From Viscum album (Eukaryota; Streptophyta; Magnoliopsida; Santalales; Viscaceae): DNA of 64,000 nucleotides. The stretch spans positions 1,759,656,772-1,759,720,771 of the forward strand of contig OY728165.1 of assembly GCA_963277665.1 (NCBI GenBank), written 5' to 3'. Within the stretch, counting starts at the first letter, position 1. Every line of letters begins with the position of its first letter. The notes under the pieces were generated by a model. That model was given only the letters and a program-made list of their open reading frames with translations. It had not been told where the DNA came from and ran no database searches. The translations under genes and the position numbers were made by a program. Below, in pieces: positions 1 to 11,345 of this stretch.

Positions 1-1479
1 ATTAAAATCATAACATGTTAGTATATTAATGATACTTAAGTAATCATCTCATCTATTTTGGATGATATTTTGATGAGGTGGAAGAATAAATAATATTTAT
101 TCTCTTAAAGAAAATGACACCTCTTCTTCAGTTTATCGCCTTTGAAGAACACCTTAACACCTCTATGAAGGGTGTTATACATAAAATAAGGTTTTAATAA
201 TGTGAGGAGGTATTCAAGGAATGTGTATGTATATAGAGTTTCTAAACCGGAAGGCTTTGGATGTGGGAATAAATTAGAATGTGATGTTCCCTTTTATATG
301 AGATATGAGTGGCACATTAGGAAAATCTTGAAATATTATTGTATTATAAAATGAATTTAAGTTTCTAGTGGTCTATAAAACATTTAATTCAAAGATAAGA
401 TTATTTTGGGTCATATCCCCATAATAATATTAAATGTATACATGTTTTGAATATATATTTAATCCTTATCTTTTTTGGATCAATCCTTTTTATACCTTTT
501 TTAATCATACTATGATAAATTAATATTTACAATTTGTGTTTTAATGAAATTTTTATAACATGTCAAAATGCCATAAAATGTGTCATTAATGAAATATTAA
601 TCCTTATACAAACCATTTAGTCTAATCATAGATATTTTGGAAATTTATAACATTTAATAAAACATTTTATATTTTAAGTAATGAATTATGTCAATGTGGG
701 CACTACTCAATCATTATTTTTTTAGAAATTCATAAAAACATGATTAAATATAAAAATAATACATTAAATCAGTCCTAAAATATCATATTAATCAATATTT
801 TTCAGGGATGACATCAAATATTTCAAATATTAATTATTTTTATGTTTATAATATCATTTATTTGAATCTTTTATTAATGAAGTAATCACGACATCACCAT
901 TGTGTCACAATTAAATTCATTTATTTGATGTCTAGAAATTATAAATTAAATACAATTATGTTGGAAATCTATTTATATTTATAATTACTATTTATAGTGA
1001 AAGGGATAATTTATGTAAACCCATATAAACATTTTTTATTAAAAAGGTTCAAGTTTAAAACATATTTTCCTTTACATTAAATTAATTGTTATAATCTCAT
1101 AATCACACCCAAGTGGATTGAAAATGAAAAATTGTTGTTAAAAGGGTTTTATTGGTATTCCAAATGAACTAAAATAGGTTTATTGCAAGTGTTATGATGT
1201 TTTTTTATTATTAGATTATATTTTACCCTTATTTACTGGATTTACCCATTAACCGTGATAAATAAAAATAGTTACTAACATTAGTTTTCATAATTTCTAT
1301 AAATTAAAGGATACTATTAAAAAAATTGGATCCTTAGGATTCTATATAGGGAATCTATTTTTCCAAATTAAAAACTTATATTATGTAGAAATTAATTTAA
1401 AATTATTTCTCGTTTTCCAAACGAAAAAACATTGGTTTTATAGTAAAATACATCAAAATATTGACATGTGTTTATATAA
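1..1479. other. Unassigned AT-rich DNA
   Basis: I see no reading frame of note, no RNA gene and no LTR terminus here. The stretch is made of A/T-rich sequence with short poly-A and poly-T runs, of the kind left by very old transposon remains. It could be the upstream (U3-like) part of the promoter-bearing block that follows, but nothing in the sequence shows this. Confidence 0.5.
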
Positions 1480-2290
1480 AATTTCAAATAAGGAATGGCT
1501 ATATAAGCGTTCAAAGGTAGAGTCAAAAGGATAAACAGTGGAGTATAAGAAGCAAATTGTAGTCAAGTATGGATGAGGGTTGTTCAGATCTAGAGGAAGA
1601 AAATTATACTCAAGGAGAGGCTGATGGTGCCACCACGTTGAACCATTTCACAAAGACCTTAGAAAAATATATTGGAACTAATATTTTCAAGATGCTTCTC
1701 ATGTATAAGCCATAGGGTAGTTCGCTGTATAGTCCATTTGGTCAGGATGACATTTACCATGTTGCTGATTAATACATGACTGATGTGAATTTATTAAATT
1801 GAAGTTTCTTCTAGTGATTGGATGGAAGGGAGGACAATGATTGTATTCTTCAATAATTTTGAGAATTTTATTCAATACAGTCCTGAATTTCATATATGTG
1901 TTTCTTGTTTTGGCCTCAGTGGTCCTCAGTTCAAGAGATTCTACAACTAATTATCAATAAGAATCAACTTCAGATGAGGTTATGGGAACTGAGTTTTCAC
2001 TGTATCTTGGATATTCATAATAAGACGTCTTATAGGGCATGTATTCTACATTTGATTCAAAAACATGTCTTTTTAATGGGACAACAAGTTTTGCACCGAT
2101 GAGACAATGAAATATGGACTTAATGTTTTTTTCATGGGAGGATCATCAATATTTAAGTACAAGTTGTTTTTTATCTTGAGTTCTTGGTCTGTTTGGGCTT
2201 GGATTTTGTTTATATCTTGATGTCATGATGGGTTCCCCCTAAACCATAAAAGGGGTTCTATATGAATCGAAATATAATTTTTATTCAGTC
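1480..2290 (+). other. GC-richer, transcript-like block, copy 1
   Basis: A block less AT-rich than its surroundings. It begins with a TATA box (1500-1507), followed by a 48-codon frame with ATG at 1569 and stop at 1713-1715, and a 68-codon frame at 1896-2102. I recognise neither product. The last part (about 2165-2275) resembles the minus-strand reading of 23135-22990: both have a TTGG-rich segment, then ATATC-TG-GTC, then the identical ten bases TAAAAGGGGT followed by an AATAAA-like A/T stretch. This suggests two copies of one repeat in opposite orientation, perhaps an LTR R/U5 region or the 3' end of a non-LTR element. It could also be a decayed gene fragment. Confidence 0.35.
1500..1507 (+). 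promoter_or_regulatory. TATA box of the 1.5-kb block
   Basis: TATATAAG in the context GGCTATATAAGCG is a good plant TATA box and stands out from the surrounding A/T because of its flanking G and C. The first ATG (1569) is about 60 bases downstream, a plausible promoter-to-start distance. In AT-rich DNA chance matches are common, so this is only suggestive. Confidence 0.35.
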
Positions 2291-2952
2291 AGTCATACCC
2301 TTATTCTAATGATATTCATACATACGGTCATTTATTAATATATCATATGTTTACCCTTATTGAGTATCTATGATCACATCATACTTTAACATAATTGTTA
2401 CCAATTTTATGATGAAGGGAACAATTTATAATGAGCCTTGAATGGAATTATATTAGATATAATGTAGAATGGACATAAATTAGATAATTATTTATCAAAT
2501 GTCCTTGTACACTTATACTTTATGGTTATTGAGAGTGCAATGATAAAATATATATTTAATATTCATTAAATTAATTTAATATTTACATATTAAATTCTTG
2601 GGTTTCCTCACTACATGTAGTTTTCCTAATACATAGAATGAGGACCACATAACCATACTATTTCTCATATAGAAGTTATAATGACGTACCTTATCAAGGG
2701 GTGGTTGGGAATGTTTCTAATCATGTCATTGATTTTCGCTAAATCAAGATGGAAATTTTACTCTCTTATATTGAGTTTGACATATGGTAACTTGACTTGA
2801 ATATATTGGTAAGTGTGTTTCCACTCCTTGATAGTATATATGCTTTTATTATATAATAATATATTGAAAAAGTGTTTAACAGATCCCAAAAAATGTAAAG
2901 GACATGTGGCATATTTATCAACTTAGTCCACCTTCACTTAGATAGTCAATGT
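2291..2952. other. Unassigned AT-rich DNA left of element E1
   Basis: No reading frame, RNA gene or LTR terminus could be recognised. This is the left target flank of element E1. The five bases before the E1 LTR (AATGT) match the five after the element (AAGTT) at only three positions, so a target duplication is not convincing. Confidence 0.5.
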
Positions 2953-3082
2953 TACAATGGCCCGGACCACTTTCGTCAATTCATTTGTGAAAATGCGGTA
3001 CTAGAGGTGTTCCGGGAAGTCAAGGTGACTTGGGGGTGTGTTTGGGAGGACTTTTGAGGAAAGTTAAAGGGTAATATATTTC

Positions 3083-3285
3083 GCACGGTTGGTGCACGGT
3101 TTGCCTAAACCGTGCGGCCAAACCGTTCAAGGCTGGTCTTGAGGGTAGTGGCTAACGCACAGTTTAGGCATGGTTTTCCAAAACGTGCGGACTAACCGTA
3201 CGAGGAGGGGTTGTTGAGGAAGAATCTAAAGTGCTCTTAGCACATGGTTTGTTAAACCGTGTGGACTAACCATGCAGGAACTTAA
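3083..3285 (+). repeat. Palindromic CGCACGGTT cluster in E1 LTR
   Basis: Three units about 77 bases apart, each built from GCACGGTT and its complement AACCGTGC followed by GGACTAACC. The first contains a perfect hairpin at 3095-3116: GCACGGTTT, a four-base GCCT loop, then AAACCGTGC. The later units are imperfect copies. The 3' LTR has the same cluster at about 11478-11672. It is the most G/C- and CpG-rich stretch of the LTR and lies just upstream of the presumed promoter and splice donor. Confidence 0.8.
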
Positions 3286-5379
3286 TGTTAGATCCTAAAA
3301 TTGTGGATATAACTCGTTTTTCCATTAATCACCTCATTTAAGCCCCTATGTGGCCATAACTTGGGATTTCCCTTCCTTGGAAGTGGAAGAACCTCTCCCA
3401 AGCATTTTGGAGGCGATCAGGAGGCTTCTATTCACGAATCGAAGCTGATTTCTCGTGGTAAGTGATACTTTTTGTTTTGTTTCTTAGATCTACCTGGATT
3501 TATTCCTCCTTTTATGTCGGTATCATAGATCTACGCCCGTTATAGGTAGAAGTAAGTGTGTGGATGACGTTTGTGATGATCGTTGGTCTTGGTTGTGTTA
3601 GTAGAGGAGATATAGGGAGGATCCTTGGTGAATCAGCCTGGTCTCCAAGGGCATTCTTTGACAATTGTGGGTTTCCTCGAAAACCTTTTAGATAGGGGAT
3701 TCCTGGATTCTCTAATTTTTATTGTGCAATCGTAGAGTTAACATGATTTATAACTTTTGGATCACAATGTAATAGACCTAATTAAATACTTGAACCGGAT
3801 TAAAAGAAATGTTTTGATCGCTTATTGTTGTTGCTTGTTACCGTGATAACGATTTGCCTCATGTTTTGCTAGATAGAGTGATATCTATGCTTGCTTTGTT
3901 CAGTTGTTCATTCTTGATGGAAATTGATAAAGATCATAAATCTGGAATTAATTGATAATCAATTGGATAAAGATAATTAGGAATGTAAATGAATCTAGTT
4001 GTTTCTGTTGTTGTAGATGTTCTAATTTTATGTTAATCAACTTGGCATAGTAAGCATGTTAAGTATTTTGTGATAGCTTACTGATTAGGTTTCCCAAAAT
4101 TGGAAATTACGAATTGAATCTGTTAATTCAAAAGGGATTAAAGAATTGGTTGGTTGATAATAGATAATGCCTGGTAGGGTTCTTAGTTACCCTCTAGATC
4201 GTAAGGTCGAGTGCCTTGTGCTTTAGAGCCACGACTGCTCATTAAATATGACAGACGGATGCCTTATAAAAGTGCCAAGAGCCCATTTGATGTCATGTTT
4301 GATTTCCTACTACTTCTGATGTTATGTTACCCTGTAGGGGTGATGTGATATGTGACGGAAGGGAGGCCTTGTGGTTGTGGCAACAGATGACACCTAGAGT
4401 GGCGAGATGCATATGTTTACGCATGTGGGTGTCAGGGTGGACACAAGTGATGATAGAATGGTATAGATGTGTTTGTTGGATGCGTGGTGACTTTGATTGA
4501 ATGTTTATATCCTTTACTTTTCCCCACTGCTCATGGAAACTGGTCTTTCTTACCCTTCATCCGAAGGAGGTGAAGATGTGCAGGGTATGCCCCATGCTTT
4601 CTGTGTCTAGCATCTCAAGGGAGGAAGGGTCTACACTCTTGCTATAGGCGGAAAAGTCTCGACGTGTAGTACATCTACTCACCGTGTTGATCCCCCTTGT
4701 GTTTAGTAGTATAGGTTGCTATTATAGAATGCCTGGGAATGTGTGAATGTAATTTCTGTAATGAATGATTTTTTAAATGGTGATGATTGATGGGGATGGA
4801 TATGCTGGAATTTAAAGGTGATGTTGAATCTTTAAAGGAACAATTTTTTTTGAATGTGATGCCAATGGTGATTAATGTGGTTGTGTTCATGGTTAATTAA
4901 TGTGAAATGAATTAATTAACGTAAAGTGGAACTGATGAAAAAGGGAATAAAGTAACCTAATGAATTTCTTTAATTGGTTGTGTGCTTATAGGATACCTAG
5001 TCTTAGAAATAGCATCCCGTAGTCCGAGAGACGTTAGCTACAGTTGAGACTAAGACTAGGTTATGCACATAGTGTGGTTGTGAGTTATATAATCTTTACT
5101 TTTTGTGTTTCTATATGCTACTCCACCCTATCAGTAAGGGCAACTGGAACCTCGGTGATTCTGAGCCCTGTGAGGGTATTTTCCCCAACATTCTGATGGG
5201 CGGGTGAATGGCTGACTACCCCCTTTGACCCCACTCTCTTCTCTTGGTAGATACTTGTTCCATTGGGCCCAGTGGTTAGTTTCCCATATATATGTGTGTA
5301 GAGGGATGTAATGGATTTTAGTTATTCACACACATATATTCTAGATATTGTATCACATGGACTACTATAGGTGTAATAT

Positions 5380-5486
5380 GTATAGGCTGTGATGGCTTGA
5401 GGATCCTTAATCAGTGTATGGGCTGTAATGGCTTAATGTACAATACCATAAGTATATACACATTTTGTGAGCTGTGGTGGCTCTTG
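5380..5486 (+). repeat. Short direct repeats GGCTGTGATGGCTT in E1 LTR
   Basis: Three variants of the motif G-GCTGTGATGGCTT lie 35-55 bases apart (about 5384, 5419 and 5469). The same three occur in the 3' LTR near 13764-13875. They look like diverged tandem units inside the LTR; no function is evident. Confidence 0.6.
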
Positions 5487-6300
5487 GAAACTACCTCGTT
5501 ACTTTTGGTTGTGAGGATGGTGTGGAGATTCACCCAGGTGTTTGCGGGCAAGCCATTGTGGTGCACGTGGTGCAGATTGTGGAGCTTAGCCCAAGTGTAT
5601 ATGGGCATGCCTTTGGAGAGAGATGCACATGACGTATGTCGTTGGGGCTATGTGGAAAACCATTAGTGAAGTAGTAGCGAGATACCCTTGAAATCCTTTT
5701 TTATATGATATATTTTTTTATTCATTACTTGGTGAGAGTAGCCATGGTGAGGTTGGGAACATTCTATACCTACTTAGAGGACGAGTTAGTTTCACTGTTG
5801 TTCACTGTGCTTTAGAATACTTTCATTACTTTTGCATGAGAGGATTCAGGGAGGATCCTATTGAGTATACTGTTATACTCACCCTATGAATCTATAAACT
5901 GTTTATGAGGTCACTTGGAGCTTGTTGGAGATCAAGCTGGTTACTACTAGCTTATGGTTAGAGGAGCTGTTTGTGCTTGCGGTCGCTGCCGTTTTACTTT
6001 CTTTTGGGTACTTGTAGTTTTCCCTTTTAGTTGTAGTAATTTTGCATTAAATTTCATATATGTACATGGGATTCTTTTATATTTCAGTTTATAGTTGGAG
6101 TTGGTTGGTATCTATCTTCTCTCTCTCTTAGGCATATGTTCTCTTAGAGGTTAATGCCTCCCATTTGTTTGTTTATTATACCCTCGGGGCTAGTCACCAA
6201 CCCGGGGCCTACTGGAGGCGGAACATGGGGGTCATTATCTCCCTTTTCACATTGTCGGCCCAGGAGGGGTACACATTATTGGGAGGCGGTCAGGACATAG

Positions 6301-6320
6301 TGGTATTAGAGGTTTGGTTG
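6301..6320 (+). other. E1 primer-binding site (tRNA-iMet type)
   Basis: TGGTATTAGAGGTTTGGTT matches the usual plant initiator tRNA-Met primer site (TGGTATCAGAGC...GGTT) with a C-to-T change in the core. It begins three bases after the LTR end, which fixes the 5' LTR boundary at 6297. Confidence 0.88.
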
Positions 6321-6686
6321 AGAGACATGATAGAGTTTGGAGTTAGGCACAAGTGAGGTTGCATGGGTTGGTAGGTAAACTGTGTTATTCATGTTTAGAA
6401 AGTGAAATAAACAATGGAAACTGGATAAGACATAGGCATTTAGGGCCCCCTATGATCTGATGTACAGACCTTAAATTTTACCATGGCTACTAAACAAGGT
6501 GATACTAGTTACAGGATAGAGACCTAGGAAAGGATCATGCATCATTCTTCTTTGTGCCTGTGTGTGAATGGGTAGACCATGGGATAGGTTATCCTAAAAC
6601 TAATGAAAGAAACAAAATTAATTAATTAATTTTGAGTCCTCCATATTCCATTTTTAGGAGCTCTTAGTGTTTATTATTTTGTAGGT

Positions 6687-7800
6687 ATGGCTCCAGGTCG
6701 ATGTCCTCATCAGGTTTGCATAGAAGATGTCCAGCAGGCTGTTCTAGCAGGTCACTGTAGGGTAGAGGTTGACGAAGGCGACACATGAAGGAAGTCACTC
6801 CGAGAGTTTCAGTTCCTGAGTCTGTAGAAGTATGAGGACTCCGTTTCAGATACAGTCATAGAAGACTGGTTGGAGGAGGTCGAGATATGCTTCAGTTTGA
6901 ACCATGCTCAGAAGGAGCACTGGGTGTCATTAGTTATGACGATGCTGCATGGAGAACCAAGTCAGTGCTGGTTCTTGTTCATCAGGGATCGTGAGGAGTC
7001 AGCGATCACATGGGAGGAGTTTCAAGACAAGTTTAGAGTCGAGTTCCTTTCCTCGACTGCAAATCTGTCTAGTCTCTAGGAGCTTCTTACTGTTCGACAG
7101 GTGAGATCCAGTGTTCGAGAGTTTGGAATCTATTTCAGGATCCTTTTACGACATGATTCGGACCTGTTACCAGATGAGGAGGCTAGGGCGAGGTATTTCA
7201 AGGAGTCTTTGAATCCATAGATCCAGCGTTAGGTCACCCCATTTATGCTGAATACATTTCTTGAGGTGCGGCCGAGGGCAGAGGTTGTTGAGAGGACATT
7301 GGCCAGGACCAGATCATCACGAGAAGGGTATCATCATGATCCGTCATGAAGCAAGGTTGTGATCAGGGGTTCCCGATTTTCATGGCAGAAGAGTTTCCCT
7401 TCAGCCGGGGGTAGGTCCCAGCCCTTCACATATCGTTTCTCTAGAGGCAGCAACTCTCAGGCCTATGCCAAGTCATCAGGCATTTTTTTCTTATGGTGGT
7501 CGTGGCCACCAGCAGTGGGAGTGCCATAAATTTCATAGCGGTCATCGTACACCCGGAAATATGCTCCAGGTTCCTCCGTTGAGGCAGTTTCTATAGAGGC
7601 AGCAGAAGCCAGTTGCACCAGCTTTAGATCACTAGAGGGGAGATGGGGCAGCCAGAGGACAGCTCCATGATACACCCCGTCCTCAGAGAGTAGAGCACAG
7701 CCGTGGTGGTGGTCGTCATCAAGGTCAGAGAGGCCATGGAGGAGGTCATGGTCATCTTCATCACTAGCGTTGCTAGCACCAGGTGACCCAAATGTCATTC
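6687..7800 (+). pseudogene. gag: E1 gag (capsid/nucleocapsid) remnant
   Basis: Structural polyprotein of the retrotransposon, normally forming the cytoplasmic particle and packaging RNA. The ATG at 6687 starts MAPGRCPHQ, typical of this family, directly after the acceptor-like TAG. Conserved gag segments follow in the same frame: WLEEVEICF near 6867, TWEEFQDKF near 7008, then an EFGIYFR-type stretch near 7115. Stops interrupt it, for example at about 6786, 6822 and 7077-7079, several where the family has Gln or Arg codons. A worn zinc knuckle is readable near 7520 in another frame (ECHKFHSGH, with a Cys lost). It cannot make a full Gag. Confidence 0.8.
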
Positions 7801-10800
7801 GCGGTACCCATTGCTTTTTTTGTACCTTGGGTTATGCCTTGTTTGATTCAGGAGAAAAACACTCCTTCATATCACCTACCGTAGTCCATGCTTTGGGACA
7901 TGAGGTAGAGAGGCTTCTAGTGACCTTGGCGTTGACTACTCCAGTTGGAGGTTGAGCTGACTTCATTGAAGTATGTAGAGACTGTGAGCTGCTGTTGGTG
8001 AAACACCGCTCTTGGGGATATTTTCAATGTTTACAAATACAACCATATGATGTCATAATCGGTATGGATTGGTTGTATTCAGTGCAAGCTATCACAGATT
8101 GCTTCAATAAGAAGGTCATCTTCATCGGTGCAGATGGAGAGCATGTGGTGTTTGTTGGTGAGAAAGATCCTCAGATGGGTCATAGGCGCATTCCATCCTT
8201 ATCGTCCATGGCGGCTGAGAGGATGTTGAGTTCTTCAGTGTTTCAGCAGTTGGCGCTTCCTAGGGTCATAGAGGAGTACCCTGATGTCTTTCCAGAAGAG
8301 GTTGTAGCATTACCCCCTTGATGAGATATCGAGTTTTGGATTGATCTACAGCCATGAGTGTCTCCTATCTCTACGTCTACATATAGGATGACCCCTTCTG
8401 ATTTATGAGAGCTGCGTATATAGTTTGATGGTCTGTTTCAGTGCAGTTTTGTTCGACCAAGTGTGTCCCCATGGGGTGCACCAGTTCTGTTCATAAAGAA
8501 GGCTGACAACAGTTTGCGGTTGGGTGTCGGTTATCATCACTTAAAAAAGCGACAATAAAGAACCACTATCCTCTTCGGTGGATTGAGGATTTATTCGATC
8601 AACTGAAGTGTTCAAGTTGGTTCTCAAAAATCCACTTATGGTCAAGATATCATCAGATGCGTGTGAAGGATGAGGATATTCCGAAGACTGCTTTCCATTG
8701 TCATCATGGGAATTATGAATTCATTGTAATGTCGTTTGGAATGACAAATTCTCCAGCTGTGTTCATGGTATTGATGAATTCTATGTTTCATGAGTTCCTA
8801 GACATGTTCGTGGTAGTCTTCATTGACGAAATCCTTGTGTACTCCACATCTGAAGAGGATCATGCAGAGCATCTACAATCTATTTTGGGTGTTCTTCGTC
8901 GACATCAACTGTTTGGGATGTTGTGGAAGTGTGAGTTTTGGGCTCGAGAATTCTGTTTCTTGGGGCATGTTGTGTCCCAACAGGGATTATCTATGGATCC
9001 ATAGAAGATAGAAGCCATTGTGTCTTGGGAATCCACCAAGATAGTTTGAGATGTGTGAGGTTTCCTCGGTCTCGCAGGCTACTACAGGAGGATCGTGGCC
9101 AATTAATCATGGGTTGCGACTCGTTTGACATCTTTGAACAAGAAGGTAAAACCATTCATATGGACTGATCAGTGTCAGGTAGCTTTCAAGTATCTAAAGG
9201 AGAAGCTAGTAAGTTCTCCAGTCCTTTGTCTTCTAGCTGAAGGAGTTCAGTTTGATGTTTTCTGCGATGCTTCATGTCTATGGTTAGGTTGTGTTCTTAT
9301 GCAGCAGAGGTATGTTGTTTCTTATGGGTCCCAGTAGTTACATCCCCAAGAATGTAACTATGCCACCCATGATCTCGAGTTGGCAGTCGTGGTGTTTTCT
9401 CTGATGATTTGGAGACATTACCTCATTGGTGAGCACTTTTTGGTTTTCACTGATCATATGAGTTAGAGGTATGTTCTCTCCAAGTGTGGCTTGAACTTAC
9501 GACAACGTCAGTGGATAGAGTTATTACAGGAATATGACTTTGAAATATCCTATACATCGGGAAAGGGGAATGTTATAGCTGATGCGTTGAGTCGAAAGTC
9601 ACGTAGTGATGCTGTGCGTGAATCCGGTGATTCCTAGAGTGTATTGGAAGAACTGTCAGCATTGTATCTTGATATTGGAGAAGTCAAAGGTAAAGTTTGT
9701 CTTTTTCAGATGATGGTACAGTCATCCTTGGTGTAGAAGTTGCAAGAGTCCCTGTTGGGGTATCTTGAGGTGGAGGTCTGGAGAGACCGAGTCATTTGTC
9801 GTGAGTCCCATGATGGTTGTTATGAGTATGAACAACACAGAGTGTTGTATCATGGAAGGATTTTTGTTCCCTTGTTGATGCGTGAGATGGTTCTTAGAGA
9901 GTCCCACAGTTTGCCTTCAGTAGTACATCCTGGTGTGACAAAAATGTACCGATCCTTGAAGAGTCAGTTTTGGTGGCCTGGGATGAAGCGTGCAGTTTCA
10001 GAGTTCGTGTCTCGATGTTTAGTATACCAAAAGGTGAATTTCAAACACTACATTCCTAGTGGTCTTCTTCTGCCATTAGAGATTCCTCAGTGGAAGTGGG
10101 AGGACATCTCCATGGACTTTGTTATAGGTTTACCTTGATCTTCGAGAGGACATGATGCTATTTGGGTGGTAGGGGATCATTTAACAAAATCGGGACACTT
10201 TATAGTGATCAAGTAGTCGAGATCAGTGGATGTTTTGTTGAGGCAGTATCTGGAGGAGGAGGTGAGACTTCATGGAGTCCCAAGGATGATCATTTCTGAA
10301 CGAGATCCTCATTTTACCTCTAGGTTGTGGAGAGGTCTCCAACATGCTTTTGATTCTAAACTATGCCTTAACACTACTTTTCATCTTCAAATGGATGGTC
10401 AGACAGAGAGAACCATCCAGCCTCTTGAATACGTGTTACGCTCTTGTGTTCTTGACTTTGGATGTTCATGGATGAGGCACTTACACTTGGTGGAGTTTTC
10501 TTACAATAATAGTTTCCACTCCACCGTCGGTATAGCACCATTTGAAGCCTTGTGTGGCCATCCCTGCTGTTCTCCGTTGTGCTGGACAAAGGTCGGAGAG
10601 TCAGCAATTCTCAGACCATAACTAGTGCAGAGTACAACATGGATTTTTCTGGTTATTCATGAGAGGATGAAGGTAGCACACGATCATCATAAATACTATT
10701 CCGATCAAAGAAATAGATCCTTAGAGTCTAATGTTGGGGATCATGTGATTCTTATGGTGAATGCCTGTTGTGGGCAACAATGGATTGGTCGTGGGAGAAA

Positions 10801-11153
10801 GCTTTCTCCCCCTTGTTGGTCCTTTCGAGGAGTTATCTTGTGTGGGATCAGTGGTCTATCGAGTAGAACTTCCCCCTCAGATGAGTCAGATACATGTTGT
10901 TTTCCATGAATCACAGCTACATCGTTATCTTCATGATGACTCCCACATCATCTACCGAGGATAGATAGATGATGATGATGATGCCACCTTTGAGGAGCGA
11001 CCTGTGGAGATCCAAGACCGCAAGGAGAAGGTGTTGTGCGGGCATTCCATCACCATAGTTCGTGTGTTGTGGTGACATGGTGGCATGGAGGGGAGTACAT
11101 GGGAATGTGAGTCACATATACTTGCTCAATACCCAAGGTTGTTTAATGTCTAA
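7801..11153 (+). pseudogene. pol: E1 pol: protease, RT, RNase H, integrase, chromodomain
   Basis: Domains in order. Aspartic protease: ALFDSGEKHSFIS with DSG at 7845-7853, then YDVIIGMDWL near 8046. Reverse transcriptase: [13 protein letters not shown] near 8455, [16 protein letters not shown] near 8645, and [12 protein letters not shown] near 8810, where the second Asp of the catalytic FIDD box is Glu. RNase H: DVFCDAS near 9256, [12 protein letters not shown] near 9390, IADALSRKS near 9577. Integrase: HPGVTKMYRSLK and WWPGMKR near 9925-9990, MDGQTERT near 10392, VEFSYNNSFHS near 10490. Tail: VHVVFHESQLHRYL-like block near 10890 and TWECESHILAQYPRLF before the stop at 11151-11153, a chromodomain end. 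Frame shifts occur near 8545 and near 10770; stops are scattered (8319-8324 has two in a row). Confidence 0.92.
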
Positions 11154-11345
11154 CTATATCATGTAATGACAATTCCATATGTGGTTATGGATCCTCCATG
11201 TTTATGAGATGATGCCCTTCGTTTCTTTGGTGGCTTTCTCTCTTTTGAGAGGTATCTCAGTGGGTGGTTGTTCAGACCCGGTTTCGTTTTTTCTTTAAGT
11301 GGGTTTTTGATTCTCGAGGTTGAGAATGTTTTGAGAGGTATCTTA

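Larger units (their letters stand above)
2953..6297 (+). repeat. E1 5' LTR
   Basis: Aligned by eye with 11346-14686 over its whole length. The start is decayed (TACAATGGCCC where the 3' copy has TGTAATGGCCC) and the end is CAGGACA, three bases before the primer-binding site. Contents in order: a GC-rich palindrome cluster near 3083-3285, a TTTAAGCC stretch near 3338 that may be a worn TATA box, a consensus splice donor at 3458, and short GGCTGTGATGGCTT-type direct repeats at 5380-5486. Open frames inside (for example 5397-5666 and 6165-6356) are not conserved as proteins between the two LTR copies and I do not treat them as genes. Confidence 0.92.
3458..6684 (+). other. Predicted leader intron of E1
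   Basis: The donor is GTAAGTGAT at 3458, close to the plant consensus, just downstream of the likely transcription start. The acceptor is the pyrimidine-rich TTATTATTTTGTAG ending at 6684, exactly two bases before the gag ATG (6687). Splicing would remove 3.2 kb: most of the LTR, the primer-binding site and the leader. The 3' LTR keeps a weaker donor (GGTTAGTGAT near 11850). E2 shows the same arrangement. This is inferred from signals only. Confidence 0.45.

Noticed and set aside
7463..7798. 111-codon minus-strand frame rich in His and Asp
   Set aside because: It is the reverse shadow of the E1 gag end, whose plus-strand reading fits the family.
10971..10983. GAT repeat as a microsatellite feature
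   Set aside because: It is a short Asp run in the linker before the E1 chromodomain-like tail.
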